A stretch of DNA of 64,000 nt from Desmodesmus armatus (taxonomy: Eukaryota; Chlorophyta; Chlorophyceae; Sphaeropleales; Scenedesmaceae), in NCBI GenBank assembly GCA_007449985.2, contig VIIQ02000589.1, forward strand, positions 558,001 through 622,000. Direction: 5' to 3'. The number at the start of each line of letters is the position of its first letter. Position 1 is the first letter of the stretch. The position numbers and the translations under genes were made by a program. Positions 55,001 through 64,000 of this stretch are shown piece after piece. The notes below the pieces were generated by a model. The model saw only the letters and a list, made by a program, of their open reading frames with translations. It had not been told where the DNA came from and did no database searches.

Positions 55001-55122
55001 CGCCACCCAGCAGCACCAGCTCCTGCAGTTGTGCATGCATGGTGAGCTTGATACAGTAGTCCCGCCACAGCACCAGACAGCATGCATGTTGCATAGGCGA
55101 CCGTCTTGGACCTAACCTTCAT
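52016..55122 (-). CDS. FAD/NAD(P)-dependent oxidoreductase, SelD N-terminal-domain type (TIGR03169-like)
   Basis: Nine coding exons (55122-55117, 55022-54904, 54635-54509, 54217-54084, 53789-53610, 53378-53149, 52883-52750, 52562-52459, 52127-52016) give 381 residues. The first coding exon is only ATG AAG, followed by a GTTAGG donor. Motifs: FAD-binding LLGGGHAHVEVLR at residues 5-17, PYSGMLPGYVSGFY, NAD-binding VVGGGAGGVELA (152-163), and VFAVGDVAS near the C-terminal FAD site, the layout of type II NADH dehydrogenase-like enzymes. The special HAHVEVLR start and GMLPG match the domain that is fused N-terminal to selenide, water dikinase in several bacteria and algae. Here the frame ends at KYGRDLK and stop, with no SelD domain. 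The substrate is unknown. Confidence 0.9.
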
Positions 55123-55566
55123 TCCTGATACAAAATCTTGTTTCACAGTGCAGGCTGTTTCCAATCACTGTCGACGATTGGTGCCGAAAATGCTGTGCTT
55201 GCTTCAGATCAGGATCTGCAAAGATTGTTCACTAGCTAGTATCAACTCGTCAGTCGGAAACACGGACAATTCATCGCAAACAAGTGTCTTACAATTGAAT
55301 CGTTCGTCGTTGTGACAGGGTTTGTCAATCTCTAAACAAGTCTCTCCGTCGGAGAGCAGGCCTGCCATACAGCTTTTAAGACATTCAAGCGATCTGGCCA
55401 CTCGATGGGTATGATGCACCAGAATGGGTGTGTTACAAACAACTTTAGCTTGACTTTGACCGCATGCAACGAGAGAAAACGATGTCTCAATACCTCAAGA
55501 ACGGCTTCAAATAAGCTGTGACAGCTTGAGAGGTTACGTGGTTGCCTGTCTGCCTGGGAGTCGGAT

Positions 55567-55781
55567 ACAGCAGCACCATCGCACATAGATCAGATACAGG
55601 GGTGGCCGACGATACAGGGCAAAATGGGTACCCATCGGTTTGGTTTGCTGTGAAGTGTTTGAATGTGCACTTGGTTTTGATGGGGAACACGAGGTCGTGG
55701 AGAGAAGGTCGAAAAACGTTAAAGTGTGAGCATATGTGACCTGAGCATGGGAAAGGCCTTGCCATAAATGGCAGGCCAACA
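55567..55781. repeat. Dispersed repeat, copy A (about 215 bp)
   Basis: Shares with copy B (56080-56283) the blocks AGCAGCACCATCGCAC, ATCGGTT-GTTTTGCTGTG, AAAAACGTTAAAGTGTGAGCA, ATGTGACCTGAGCATGGGAAA and CCTTGCCATAAATGGCAGGCCAACA, in the same order and orientation with substitutions and small indels between them. Confidence 0.85.
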
Positions 55782-56079
55782 ATTGTGATGGCTGCAATTG
55801 TTGTAATGTACAAACTACATGTGCTGTACACCGTCGTGTGAAAAGTGACGTCCAAAATAACGCCTCCTCGCTACGTCGGGTCGACGGGAACTGATTTCAT
55901 GGTGCTGTTGTTCACCTGAAAACCACAGTTATGAGCACGGCTGGGCGGAGGGGACCGTGGGGGATTTAACACCAACGTCCACTGACGTTACTGGACGGTC
56001 CAGTCATGTTTGGCGAATGTATTTCACGGTCTGGTGACTCCACAGGGCCTCGGGTGGACGCTGTCAGAAGCTCCGACGG

Positions 56080-56283
56080 GAGCAGCACCATCGCACCTTA
56101 CGGTGGTGTGGGGGATCCGGCGCAAACGGGCATCAATCGGTTCGTTTTGCTGTGCAGTTTTCGTTTTTGCTGCTTGAATTTGTGGGGAAGGTACCATGAT
56201 GGAACGCTGGGTGAAAAACGTTAAAGTGTGAGCAGATGTGACCTGAGCATGGGAAACGGCCTTGCCATAAATGGCAGGCCAAC
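56080..56283. repeat. Dispersed repeat, copy B (about 205 bp)
   Basis: Direct repeat of 55567-55781 about 500 bp downstream. The DNA between the copies shows no reverse transcriptase or transposase frame, so a duplicated non-autonomous element is more likely than a small LTR element. Confidence 0.85.
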
Positions 56284-56870
56284 AGCAGGCAGGACCATGG
56301 TTCATGGTCACCCTGTTGGGCTTGGTGTCAACATGTACCACGAAATATAGAGGTCTGCTTGAAAAAAAATACATCACTTGCTGCAAACGCTATCACGGTG
56401 ATGCCAAACACCTGAATGAGGCTGCGAAGGAGTGCTGTCCAAAGCTGGGGAACATCAGGCTGAGTGTGAGACAGCATTGTGCACAGCTGAGGGTAGAGCT
56501 GATGTTCTGTATGCTTGTATACGGAATGAATCTGCTCATATAGTGACCTATAACCTTACACAGCGATCTCAAGTTGTCAAACTGGGCTGTCGCATTGGAC
56601 AGCTGCAAACTCTTCTAATTGCTCTCAGCAGCACCTGGCAACCTCACCCCGCCAACAAGGATGTTTTCACGCCCAACAGCCACCCCACACCAAACCAACG
56701 CAACTGGCTCAGAGAGCACCCAGCAAAACAGGCAAAATCACTGCCAACTGCAGCGTCGTGCTTGCACCACTAGCTGTCCCCTTCCACAAGCAGCTGCTAC
56801 TGCTGCCCCCTGCTTGCGCAGCCGACACACTGCCATTGCTGCCTGTCAAGCCCCCATTGTTGCTTCCTGC

Positions 56871-59800
56871 TTAGTACCTGATCCAGTATGTGCGACGCCT
56901 GAACCTGCAGGCACAAAAAAACACAACACAGCAACATGATGTGTCAGGCACGATGCGACAAGGCCCACAGCCCACATGCACACATAGCTTGCATTACGAT
57001 GAATTGGACCGCCAGCTCTTGGTCAGCACTGCCTGATGCACATTTACGGGTGATCAGCCCAGCATGTAACAACAGTACGGGGTGAGCGAAAGGGCACTTG
57101 CATGCTTGGTTGCACTGTATATGCAGACCATCCCCCCTGCCCCCTGTCATTGTCGATTCAGTATCCTGTACAAACATGGAAACCTTCCCCAGGCTAATGT
57201 GTGTGCGCATACACACGCACGAACTCTGCCGGCCACTTACCAGTTGTAGTCTGGCAGGAACTGAGTGTCGCCCACAGCAGCAATGGCCACGTCCTGATCG
57301 TAGATGAAGCGGTCAGCCACTGCACGCACGGTGTCAGCGTCCACAGCGTCGATGCGGGCAAACATCTCAGCCTTGGGGATGCGGCGGCCATACACCAGCA
57401 GCTCACGGCCGATAGACTCAGCCACATCTGCATTAAGACGCAGGGGAAAAAAGAAGAACAAAGACAATCTTGAACAACACGTTGCCATCAGTGCTGTGCA
57501 ACGATGCAGTGTGTGGACAACAGATGTCACTCCAGTACTGCGGAAGACATATGGCAGCTGCAGATCCAGACTCAGAACGCTGCACACACCATGGAAGGCA
57601 GGTCAAACACCTGTGATGTATATAGGTGCACCGCCAATTTCCTCATCTGCTGGTCTGCAACACATCTCGACACTAAGCCATCCGCATAGGATTCTGTCCA
57701 AATCAGCTATCAAGCTTTCACTTACGCTGGTTGCTGTCCTGCATGAACAGCAGGCTGGCCTTCAGCTGGTTGCGTGCACGTGCCACATCAGCCTCCTTCA
57801 CCTCGTAACACAGCCGGGTCACCTGCACAGCACACGACACCACACGGGCACGTTTAAGGCCTACTCTTGAGGGCCGCATTATGTTACTAATGTCGCGTGT
57901 GGTATTTTGATACTATCAAACCCAGTGTCAACACCCACCATTGCAGCAGCAAACGCCACAAGCATACAGGCATGCTTTTAGGTTGCATGCGTCAGCACAC
58001 ATGCCCAGACAGTGTCCAACAGTATAGCACCCAGGCATACAACCAGTCAGCCCGCCAGCCGGCCAGCCAGCCTGCCGGGCGTGCACGACCATACACAGTG
58101 TCCCATGCATCCTACAGTACAGCCAGGCAGCACACAATCAGCCAGCCAGCCAGTCCCACATGCCATGTGGCTCACCTCGTTCATGACCACCCATGACAGG
58201 TCGTTGCTGCGGTCCCTGTCGGTGACTGCATACACGCCAAACAGGCCGGTGTCATGGTAGTTGGTGTTGAACGCCATGAACGCATCAGCCAGGTTGTCAG
58301 TGGCGATCTTCTGCGTCAACACACTGCCTGCAGGTGCATGACAACACAGCAAGTAAGTGCCACATGGGCTAAGCAAGCAGCCGCTGTGAATCTGAATGAC
58401 ACAGTGAAACACGCAGTGCTAGGGAATCATACAATTTTGAAGCATGTGTGACTTCACATGCCCTGTGATGGTGCTAACGCCCCTTCAAATACGCACACTC
58501 ACACCTCCCCCACAGTGCCACACAACCCCTTCCCAAAGCCTTCCAAGCATACACACAAAGACCCATTCGGCCCCTCCTCCTGCCTCCCACCTGCGTGCTT
58601 GCCGCTGGTGTTGTTCCTGTCCCAGCCTCCCAGCAGTGTCTGCATGACCATGAGGGGGATGCTGTCAGGGTCGGTCCAGGCAGCTCCCTTGAAGGCAACG
58701 GCCACACAGCACTGCTGCTGGTCGGGCTGGCGGTCATACACGCTGGAGCCGGTGTACAGCGCAGGCTCCTGTGGTGAAATAAGCAGACAGCAGCAATGCA
58801 AGTCAGAACAGGAACTTCTTGTTCTGTCCAGAGCTATCCAAAAGCATGACAGCTACAGCCATGTTGAGATGACAATATACAGCACAGGCTCCTGAGGTAT
58901 AACATGCAGGCAGCAGCATGCAGCAGGGCAACGAAGTTGGAACAGAAATGTCATGTTTCTGTGCAGAGCTAATTTAAGGATGACAAACGCCATCTTGAGA
59001 CCACCATATGCAGGGGTATGCAGCGACAGCATGCAGCAGGGCACAGGATGCCAGACAAGAGCATACAGTGCTGTGGCTACACAGGACAGGTGCCAGCTCT
59101 ATAGAAGCCTGGCCTGGCACTGAACGCGTCCTGGAACGACGCGTTTGTGCCAGGCCACGCTCATATTGAGCTGGCACCTGTCCTGTAGCGGCACAGCACT
59201 GTATGCCTGCTTGTCTGGCATCCTGTATACGCACTGCACTACAGACCTGCCTGGCTGTCGACAGCCAGGAAAGGCTGGCTGCATTTGCTCGTCACTGCTG
59301 TTGATGTGCACTGGTTCATGCTTGGCTGCCAATCAAGCAGGCAAACGCTATGCCTGTGCTGAGGTTACGCTGCGTTGGACCTTCACTGATCACACCATGC
59401 AGCCATTTGAGTGCTGCCACGTCTGTTGCAAAAGCCGCTGTATCCGCAAGTGACATCACGCCAACGGATGTGTCTGGGAAACCTAGGGAGCTGTAGTTCC
59501 AGCCCAATTGCAGGTGTTATCAAGGCAAGCATTGGTTGTTTGTGCTGCAGGAACTGCAGGCTGGGATGCACATGCACGCACCTTAGCCACGAGTGCTGCC
59601 ACGCTGGTTTCAGGTGTCTCGTCTGGCACCTTGCCAAACACCTGCTCAGCTGACTTGACCAGCTGGTCGTGGTCCACTGCACCAGCAGCAGCCAGCACCA
59701 TGCGGGGACCCCTGCACCAATCAACACACAGTGCAGTGGCAGCAATAGCAGAATGAAGATGCAGCGAGGTTAAATACACCGACCGCAACACACCAGTAGT

Positions 59801-62401
59801 GACACAGAAGTGCAGTGGGCAAGCCATGATGTGAGCACATGCACTGCTGAAGCTGCTAACTGGCATGACAAGCTGGACGGCTCTTGGGTGTACAGCATCA
59901 AGCTGCTGCCATATAGAGAGACTGATCAACAAGGAGTAAGCTGTGGATAGTTTTGTCGCATATGTTTTGGTGGGCCTTGTGATGTTTCAGTGCTGGCCCA
60001 GTGGGGTGCAGGCATTGTGGTAACTGCGGGAGCAGCAGCCAATGCAGAGGACGCAATCCACAAACATGCATGTCGACATTTGTTGACACCACCAGCGGCC
60101 AAACCCACGCCATGTGGCTATGCACAACTCCAGATGAATCATGAATTGGGTTCTCACCCCACCCCTTCGCCCGGCCCTATCTCGCTCTCCCCGCCCCAGT
60201 CTTCCCCTGCCCCTTTCCACCAAAAACCACACCACATAGTCATCTTCCACCCTTCCCCCACCTGTAGTGTGTGTTCATGTACTCCACCAGGTCCTGCCTG
60301 TTGATGGTCCTGATGTTCTGCTCAGGGCCCAGGATGGTGCGGCCCAGCGGGGAGTGCTGGAAGGCTGTGGCATGCAGGTGGTCAAACACAAGCTCACTCG
60401 TCTGCTTGTTCACCTGAACACAACACAGCAGCAGCAGCAGCAGCAGCAGCAGCAAAAGCCATTGGTGACATGGAGGGTTAGGAGGAAAGCCATTAAGCAG
60501 CAAACACCTAACTAGGCAAGCACCACTGCACGAGCATATAAGCTTCCTTGGCACACCTACATGTTTAGACAGCTGTCACTACACCTTACTGCCATTCAGC
60601 TGAGATTACCTGCACTGCTGACCCTACCAACCAGTGCACTCCCCCCTGCAGCCCACCCAGCTCCACTCGCCCAACACCCACTTTGCCCCCAGCCACCACC
60701 ACTGCACCCCTTCCGCCCCTCGCTGTGACCCCCTGCTCCCCTCACCTCCTCCATCTCCCTCCACACACTCACACTTTCTCTCTGCACTGGCACCCACACC
60801 TTATGCGTCAACCACTGCCTTGTCCCCCCCCCCCCCCCCCGCACACACCTCCTCCATCTCCCTGAGGATGACATCCCTCTCCCGCTGGATGGCCTGCTCA
60901 CTCAGCTGACTGTTGAGCAGGATGTCGCCCAGGATGTTGATGGCCTTGCCAACATCCTTCTTCATCACCTGGGGGCACAGACACGACAGTCAACACACAA
61001 CCGCCGCACAATCTACTAAAGTGATGATGGCAGATTAGGGTGAGGCTTCATGTGTTTGGCAGGGTACATTCACGAACACCTTGACGACATGTGCAGAATT
61101 GTTCGGCTAGATGTTTCTGCTGCTGCTGCTGCTGCTGCTGCTGACGATGATACTGGTGAAGCTGATGATAGCGGTGATGTGCTGAGGGACTGTGGCCCTG
61201 GTGTGTGTATCACTAGTGTGGTGTGCACCGCTGCAGCTGGATTGCGCCAACCCTCTTCGCGACGCCAGCACTGTGCAATGCGGCTTGACTCCCTGTCCCC
61301 ATGCTGCCGCTGTTGAAGCTGAGCGCGCTGCTGTTTGCCGCCTTTCCCGTGCGCTGTGTCCGTCCCTGGCTGACGCCATCGTTGCTGCTGCTGGTGGTGC
61401 TGCGGCGCTCGAGAGTGCGCTGCTGTTGCTGGGGACTGCTCGCACCTTGGCATAGTAGCAGGTCTGCTCGCGGCCTGTGTAGGCGTTGAGGCTGCCCCCC
61501 ATGTTCTCAATCTCGACCTCCAGGTCCTTCACAGTGCGGGTCTGCAGGTACAGCACAATACAGCAGCGTTAAGCCCTGCAGGCAGATGCTGGCCACCTGT
61601 GTGCTGGTCACCTGGGTGACCCACGCGCACTGCGCTGATGTTATCAGCTTTGTTTTGTCGGCTGGGCGTTGGCTTGTGAGCGCCAGCGTCGGAGTTGCTC
61701 AGTGGTTTCATGACAGTCAAACCTCCCTGCATATAGCAGCAGCCTCGCTTGGCTGATCACAGGCTGGCACCCTGCTCATGTGTTGCTGCTGCTGTTGGTG
61801 ACCCCCTCCCCTGCCCCCAAAGCACCTTTGTCCCCTTGAACAGGATGTGCTCCAGGAAGTGTGCGGTGCCATTGTTGGCATCGTTCTCAAACCTGCTGCC
61901 GCTGTTGATCCAGATGCCCACTGTGGCTGTCTCCGCGTAGGGGTTGGCCTCGGTGGCAACCCGCAGACCGTTCGTCAACGTGGTCACCTGCAATCACACA
62001 TACCATGACACTTCGGAGACTATACGTGCAATAAAGCGGCTGCTGGCCAGCGGCGTTAGGCTCCCATCGTGATCTCGCTGCTGCACTGTGGTATGGCATC
62101 TCATCTGCTCCTCCTGCCTCTGCCTGCTGATAGCCAGGCTCAGCCTGCATCAGCCACTGAGCGCCTATCTGGTCACATATCAACCTAATGAGCTGCCAAA
62201 TCTGACCTGGGTCTCTGGGATTGTAGACAGCAGTGGTGTGTGATCTAGAGCCTGAGGATAAGGGTTGGAGAAGCGCAGGAAGGGGCTGCTGGAGGATGCA
62301 ACAGCGACATCTGCTGCAGCTGCTGCCGATGATGTGCCAAATGCACGAGCAGCGAGCTGGGCGAGCTCGCCCTGCTTGACGAGCTGTTGCAGCACCCGCA
62401 T
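56871..62401 (-). CDS. Mitochondrial processing peptidase beta subunit (peptidase M16B)
   Basis: Eleven exons (62401-62207, 61987-61826, 61541-61446, 60968-60849, 60413-60262, 59711-59582, 58768-58591, 58327-58176, 57822-57726, 57427-57241, 56904-56871) give 500 residues. MPP-beta cuts presequences from imported proteins as a heterodimer with MPP-alpha; in plants it is also the Core 1 subunit of complex III. The N-terminus ([21 protein letters not shown]) is a mitochondrial presequence. The inverted zinc motif HFLEH (His108, Glu111, His112) is intact, followed by [22 protein letters not shown], which marks the catalytic beta subunit. Other landmarks are [21 protein letters not shown] and [16 protein letters not shown]. 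The last exon is just 11 codons ([10 protein letters not shown] and stop). The intron at 58769-59581 holds a long hairpin. Confidence 0.96.
58853..58975. repeat. Diverged copy of an MPP-beta exon edge and adjoining intron
   Basis: The sequence 58743-58836 (end of the exon coding EPALYTGSS plus its 3' splice site and about 65 bp of intron) recurs, diverged, at about 58872-58972. It includes ACAGC-CAGGCTCCTG, the GCAGGCAGCAGCA block and TTCTGT-CAGAGCTA. Confidence 0.7.
59044..59226. repeat. Long imperfect inverted repeat (hairpin) in an MPP-beta intron
   Basis: Arms of about 87 bp (59044-59130 and 59138-59226) around a 7-base loop. They pair with scattered mismatches and small bulges: AGGATGCCAGACAAG...GACAGGTGCCAGCTC...GAACGCGTC against its complement. 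The hairpin lies entirely inside the 58769-59581 intron. Confidence 0.9.
60824..60840. repeat. (C)17 run just inside a 5' splice site
   Basis: On the MPP-beta strand the intron starts GTGTGTGC and continues directly into 17 G. A CACACAC/CTCC-rich pyrimidine stretch on the plus strand surrounds it. Confidence 0.9.
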
Positions 62402-63023
62402 GGCTGCAGACGGGCAGGGAAAGTAAATTCAGGACAACCACCAGCAGCAGGCAACGCAGTTGGAGTTGTGCTTTGGATTGCATCGACCGAACTGACACGG
62501 TCAACAGTGACTTGTCACTTTCACTGTTTTGCACAAAAGGTTTGCAGCAACTGTCTGCAAACGTGCATCACGAGCGGTACAGTTGATGTAGGCTGCTGTG
62601 AGGCTGTATGGGCCATCCAAGTCTGCTCCCACTGCCTCAGGACCACCCCCCCCCTCCCGGAAGAAACCCCACCTTCCTAACTTCCTGTTCTGCCCCACTG
62701 GCACGCAAATAGACCAGGCAGCAACATCAGGCACAACAGTAAAACGGAATCTTTCGCAGCCTCATGTCACCTGCACACCCGTGGGCCTGCTGTAACAAAC
62801 TTTGCGGCCAGCCTGGCACTGGACTGGCCAATGTGGTCAGCAAGGGTCAGTGAGGGCGGGGACTGTACTTGACTGGTGTGGGGGGGTCAAACAAGTTCCT
62901 GCTGCTAAACCCATGAATGCTCAAACAAAATCAATTAACACACCGCCTGCAACAGAGGGCTGTAGGACAGTGTTGATGCTCCTGCTGCTCGATTGCCACT
63001 CAGCACCACGGAGCCCGGCCCAG
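62402..63023. other. Interval upstream of MPP-beta and downstream of the next minus-strand gene
   Basis: Must include the MPP-beta promoter and 5' UTR and the 3' UTR of the coiled-coil gene. No coding or regulatory motif was recognised. Confidence 0.5.
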
Positions 63024-63818
63024 CTAGCTACCACTCTGTGCTCGACTGCTGCCAGACGCCGCCGCTGCTTTCGTTTGCTGCTGCTGCTGCTGCTGCTTGC
63101 TGGCCTTCAAGGCCTTCACCTGCTGACTGAGGAATGCTGCCTTGAGCTTGGCCCGCTTTGCTGCCAAGGCCTCCTCCTTGCCTGCCTTAGACACTGCAGC
63201 CTCATCACGACCAGCCTGCAGCAGCAACACCACACAACAGAGTTGCAAGGAGAGCACCACTCCTCTACCGAATCACTTTGACACAGTTTACAAGCATCAG
63301 CATGTTCGTTCCCGTCGGCGATGTGTCCGTTGCGGTGTTCAGCACGGCGACAAAATGATGAGAATGTTACCAACCCACGAAATGCTTTGACCACAACCAG
63401 CATTGCATGCTGCAAGGTCCAAATGGCAGAATGCATCCCTCTACTCCCACGGGTCCTTCACATTGAAAAAACCACACACCACACATCTTGGTGAGATGCA
63501 CTGCTCAAGAACCCATGAGTCTGAGGCATGTGCTGTCCCTTCCACAGGTCAATGCCCATGAGATATATGCTTCCATGCAATGTCACATGTACTGCCAGTG
63601 CACTGACTGGATCAATGTCGACACACATAGTTGCTTGCACGTGACCTGCATGTTCATAGTATGCTAGCTACACATATTTTACCTGTGCCTAACACACCTG
63701 TGTCTGAGCGCTGAGCTCCTTGATGGCTGCCTTGTGAGCCTCCCGCCGTGCTGACGCCTCAGCCTCAGCAGCTATCCGCGCCTCTTCACGCGCCTCCCAC
63801 TCACGACGCTCACGCTCC
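63024..63818 (-). CDS. Coiled-coil protein, C-terminal part (gene continues beyond the window)
   Basis: Two exons in phase: 63818-63698 (ERERREWEAREEARIAAEA, then EASARREAHKAAIKEL) and 63215-63024 (RDEAAVSKAGKEEALAAKRAKL, then a Gln run and a Ser-rich tail ending at TAG). Alternating Glu/Arg/Lys and Ala give a long charged alpha-helix or coiled coil. The 5' part lies outside the window on the right. Too little is present to name a family; charged Arg/Glu helices like this occur in RNA-processing and cytoskeletal proteins. Confidence 0.75.
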
Positions 63819-63892
63819 CTGCAGAAGCAACGCCACAGCACAAGTCAGGAGGTTGTGAATGACGGCGCACAACACACAGCTGCTTGCTGAAA

Positions 63893-63989
63893 GGCGTCAG
63901 ATGGTGCTGCACGTGTCAGCGACACAGGCGATACCAACCGTCGCTGACACGGGCATCCAGTTGCTGCCACGGTATTACCATCTGATGCC
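63893..63989. repeat. Inverted repeat with bulged arm
   Basis: Arms 63893-63923 and 63940-63989 pair through an outer GGC(G/A)TCAGATGGT block and an inner CGTGTCAGCGAC block. The right arm carries about 19 extra bases. It lies in the non-coding part next to the coiled-coil exon, probably in an intron of that gene. Confidence 0.75.
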
Positions 63990-64000
63990 CAGTGTTGCTG

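Larger units (their letters stand above)
55123..56870. other. Interval with a duplicated non-coding sequence
   Basis: Between the 5' end of the oxidoreductase gene and the 3' end of MPP-beta. It contains two copies of a roughly 210-bp sequence (listed separately). It is more AT-rich than the flanking genes and has no supportable gene. Confidence 0.5.

Noticed and set aside
55567..56283. A short LTR retrotransposon
   Set aside because: The two copies are diverged, lack TG...CA termini that I can define, and the interior has no primer-binding site or coding frame.

Overview
The window looks like nuclear DNA of a green alga, most likely Chlorophyceae. Genes are split into many short exons with GT-AG introns (5' sites mostly GTGAGT, GTGCGT or GTGGGT; 3' sites TGCAG). 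CAG/CTG trinucleotides run through exons, introns and UTRs, and the gene set is plant/algal: plastid-targeted TPR protein, VTC1, GH31 alpha-glucosidase, PP6-type phosphatase, Gln-rich MYND protein. There is no operon structure. Exon models were built by reading splice sites and checking that the codon phase carries through every junction.

Layout: a serine alpha/beta hydrolase (-, 3.6-7.3 kb); VTC1 (+, 8.2-9.3 kb); a protein with a possible methyltransferase motif (+, 11.1-13.5 kb) whose first intron is full of repeats; a plastid TPR protein (-, 14.7-16.6 kb) divergent from ketopantoate hydroxymethyltransferase panB (+, 16.9-19.5 kb); a 17-exon GH31 alpha-glucosidase (+, 20.3-28.5 kb); a large MYND-finger protein (-, 30.1-33.9 kb); a PP6-type phosphatase (-, 36.3-39.2 kb) divergent from a HEAT/ARM protein (+, 39.6-44.8 kb); a repeat-rich, weakly coding stretch (44.8-48.7 kb); an HSL-type esterase (+, 48.7-50.8 kb); a FAD/NAD oxidoreductase of the type found fused to SelD, but standing alone (-, 52.0-55.1 kb); a duplicated non-coding repeat (55.6-56.3 kb); mitochondrial processing peptidase beta (-, 56.9-62.4 kb); and the 3' end of a coiled-coil protein (-, 63.0 kb to beyond the window). 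The first 3.6 kb holds no gene I can support.

The genes have unrelated housekeeping roles: pantothenate synthesis, polyphosphate, glycan hydrolysis, protein import and phosphatase signalling. The most unusual content lies in the introns. A 142-bp sequence that is exactly one intron of the MYND gene, splice site to splice site, recurs in diverged copies inside the first intron of the methyltransferase-like gene. There it sits beside a 57-bp perfect direct repeat that begins exactly at the 5' splice site, a tRNA-derived SINE-like unit and an 83-bp tandem repeat. This fits an intron-generating (introner-like) element family. Two long imperfect hairpins lie inside introns, and three places carry duplicated exon edges. 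One of these is a frame-compatible alternative exon in the alpha-glucosidase.
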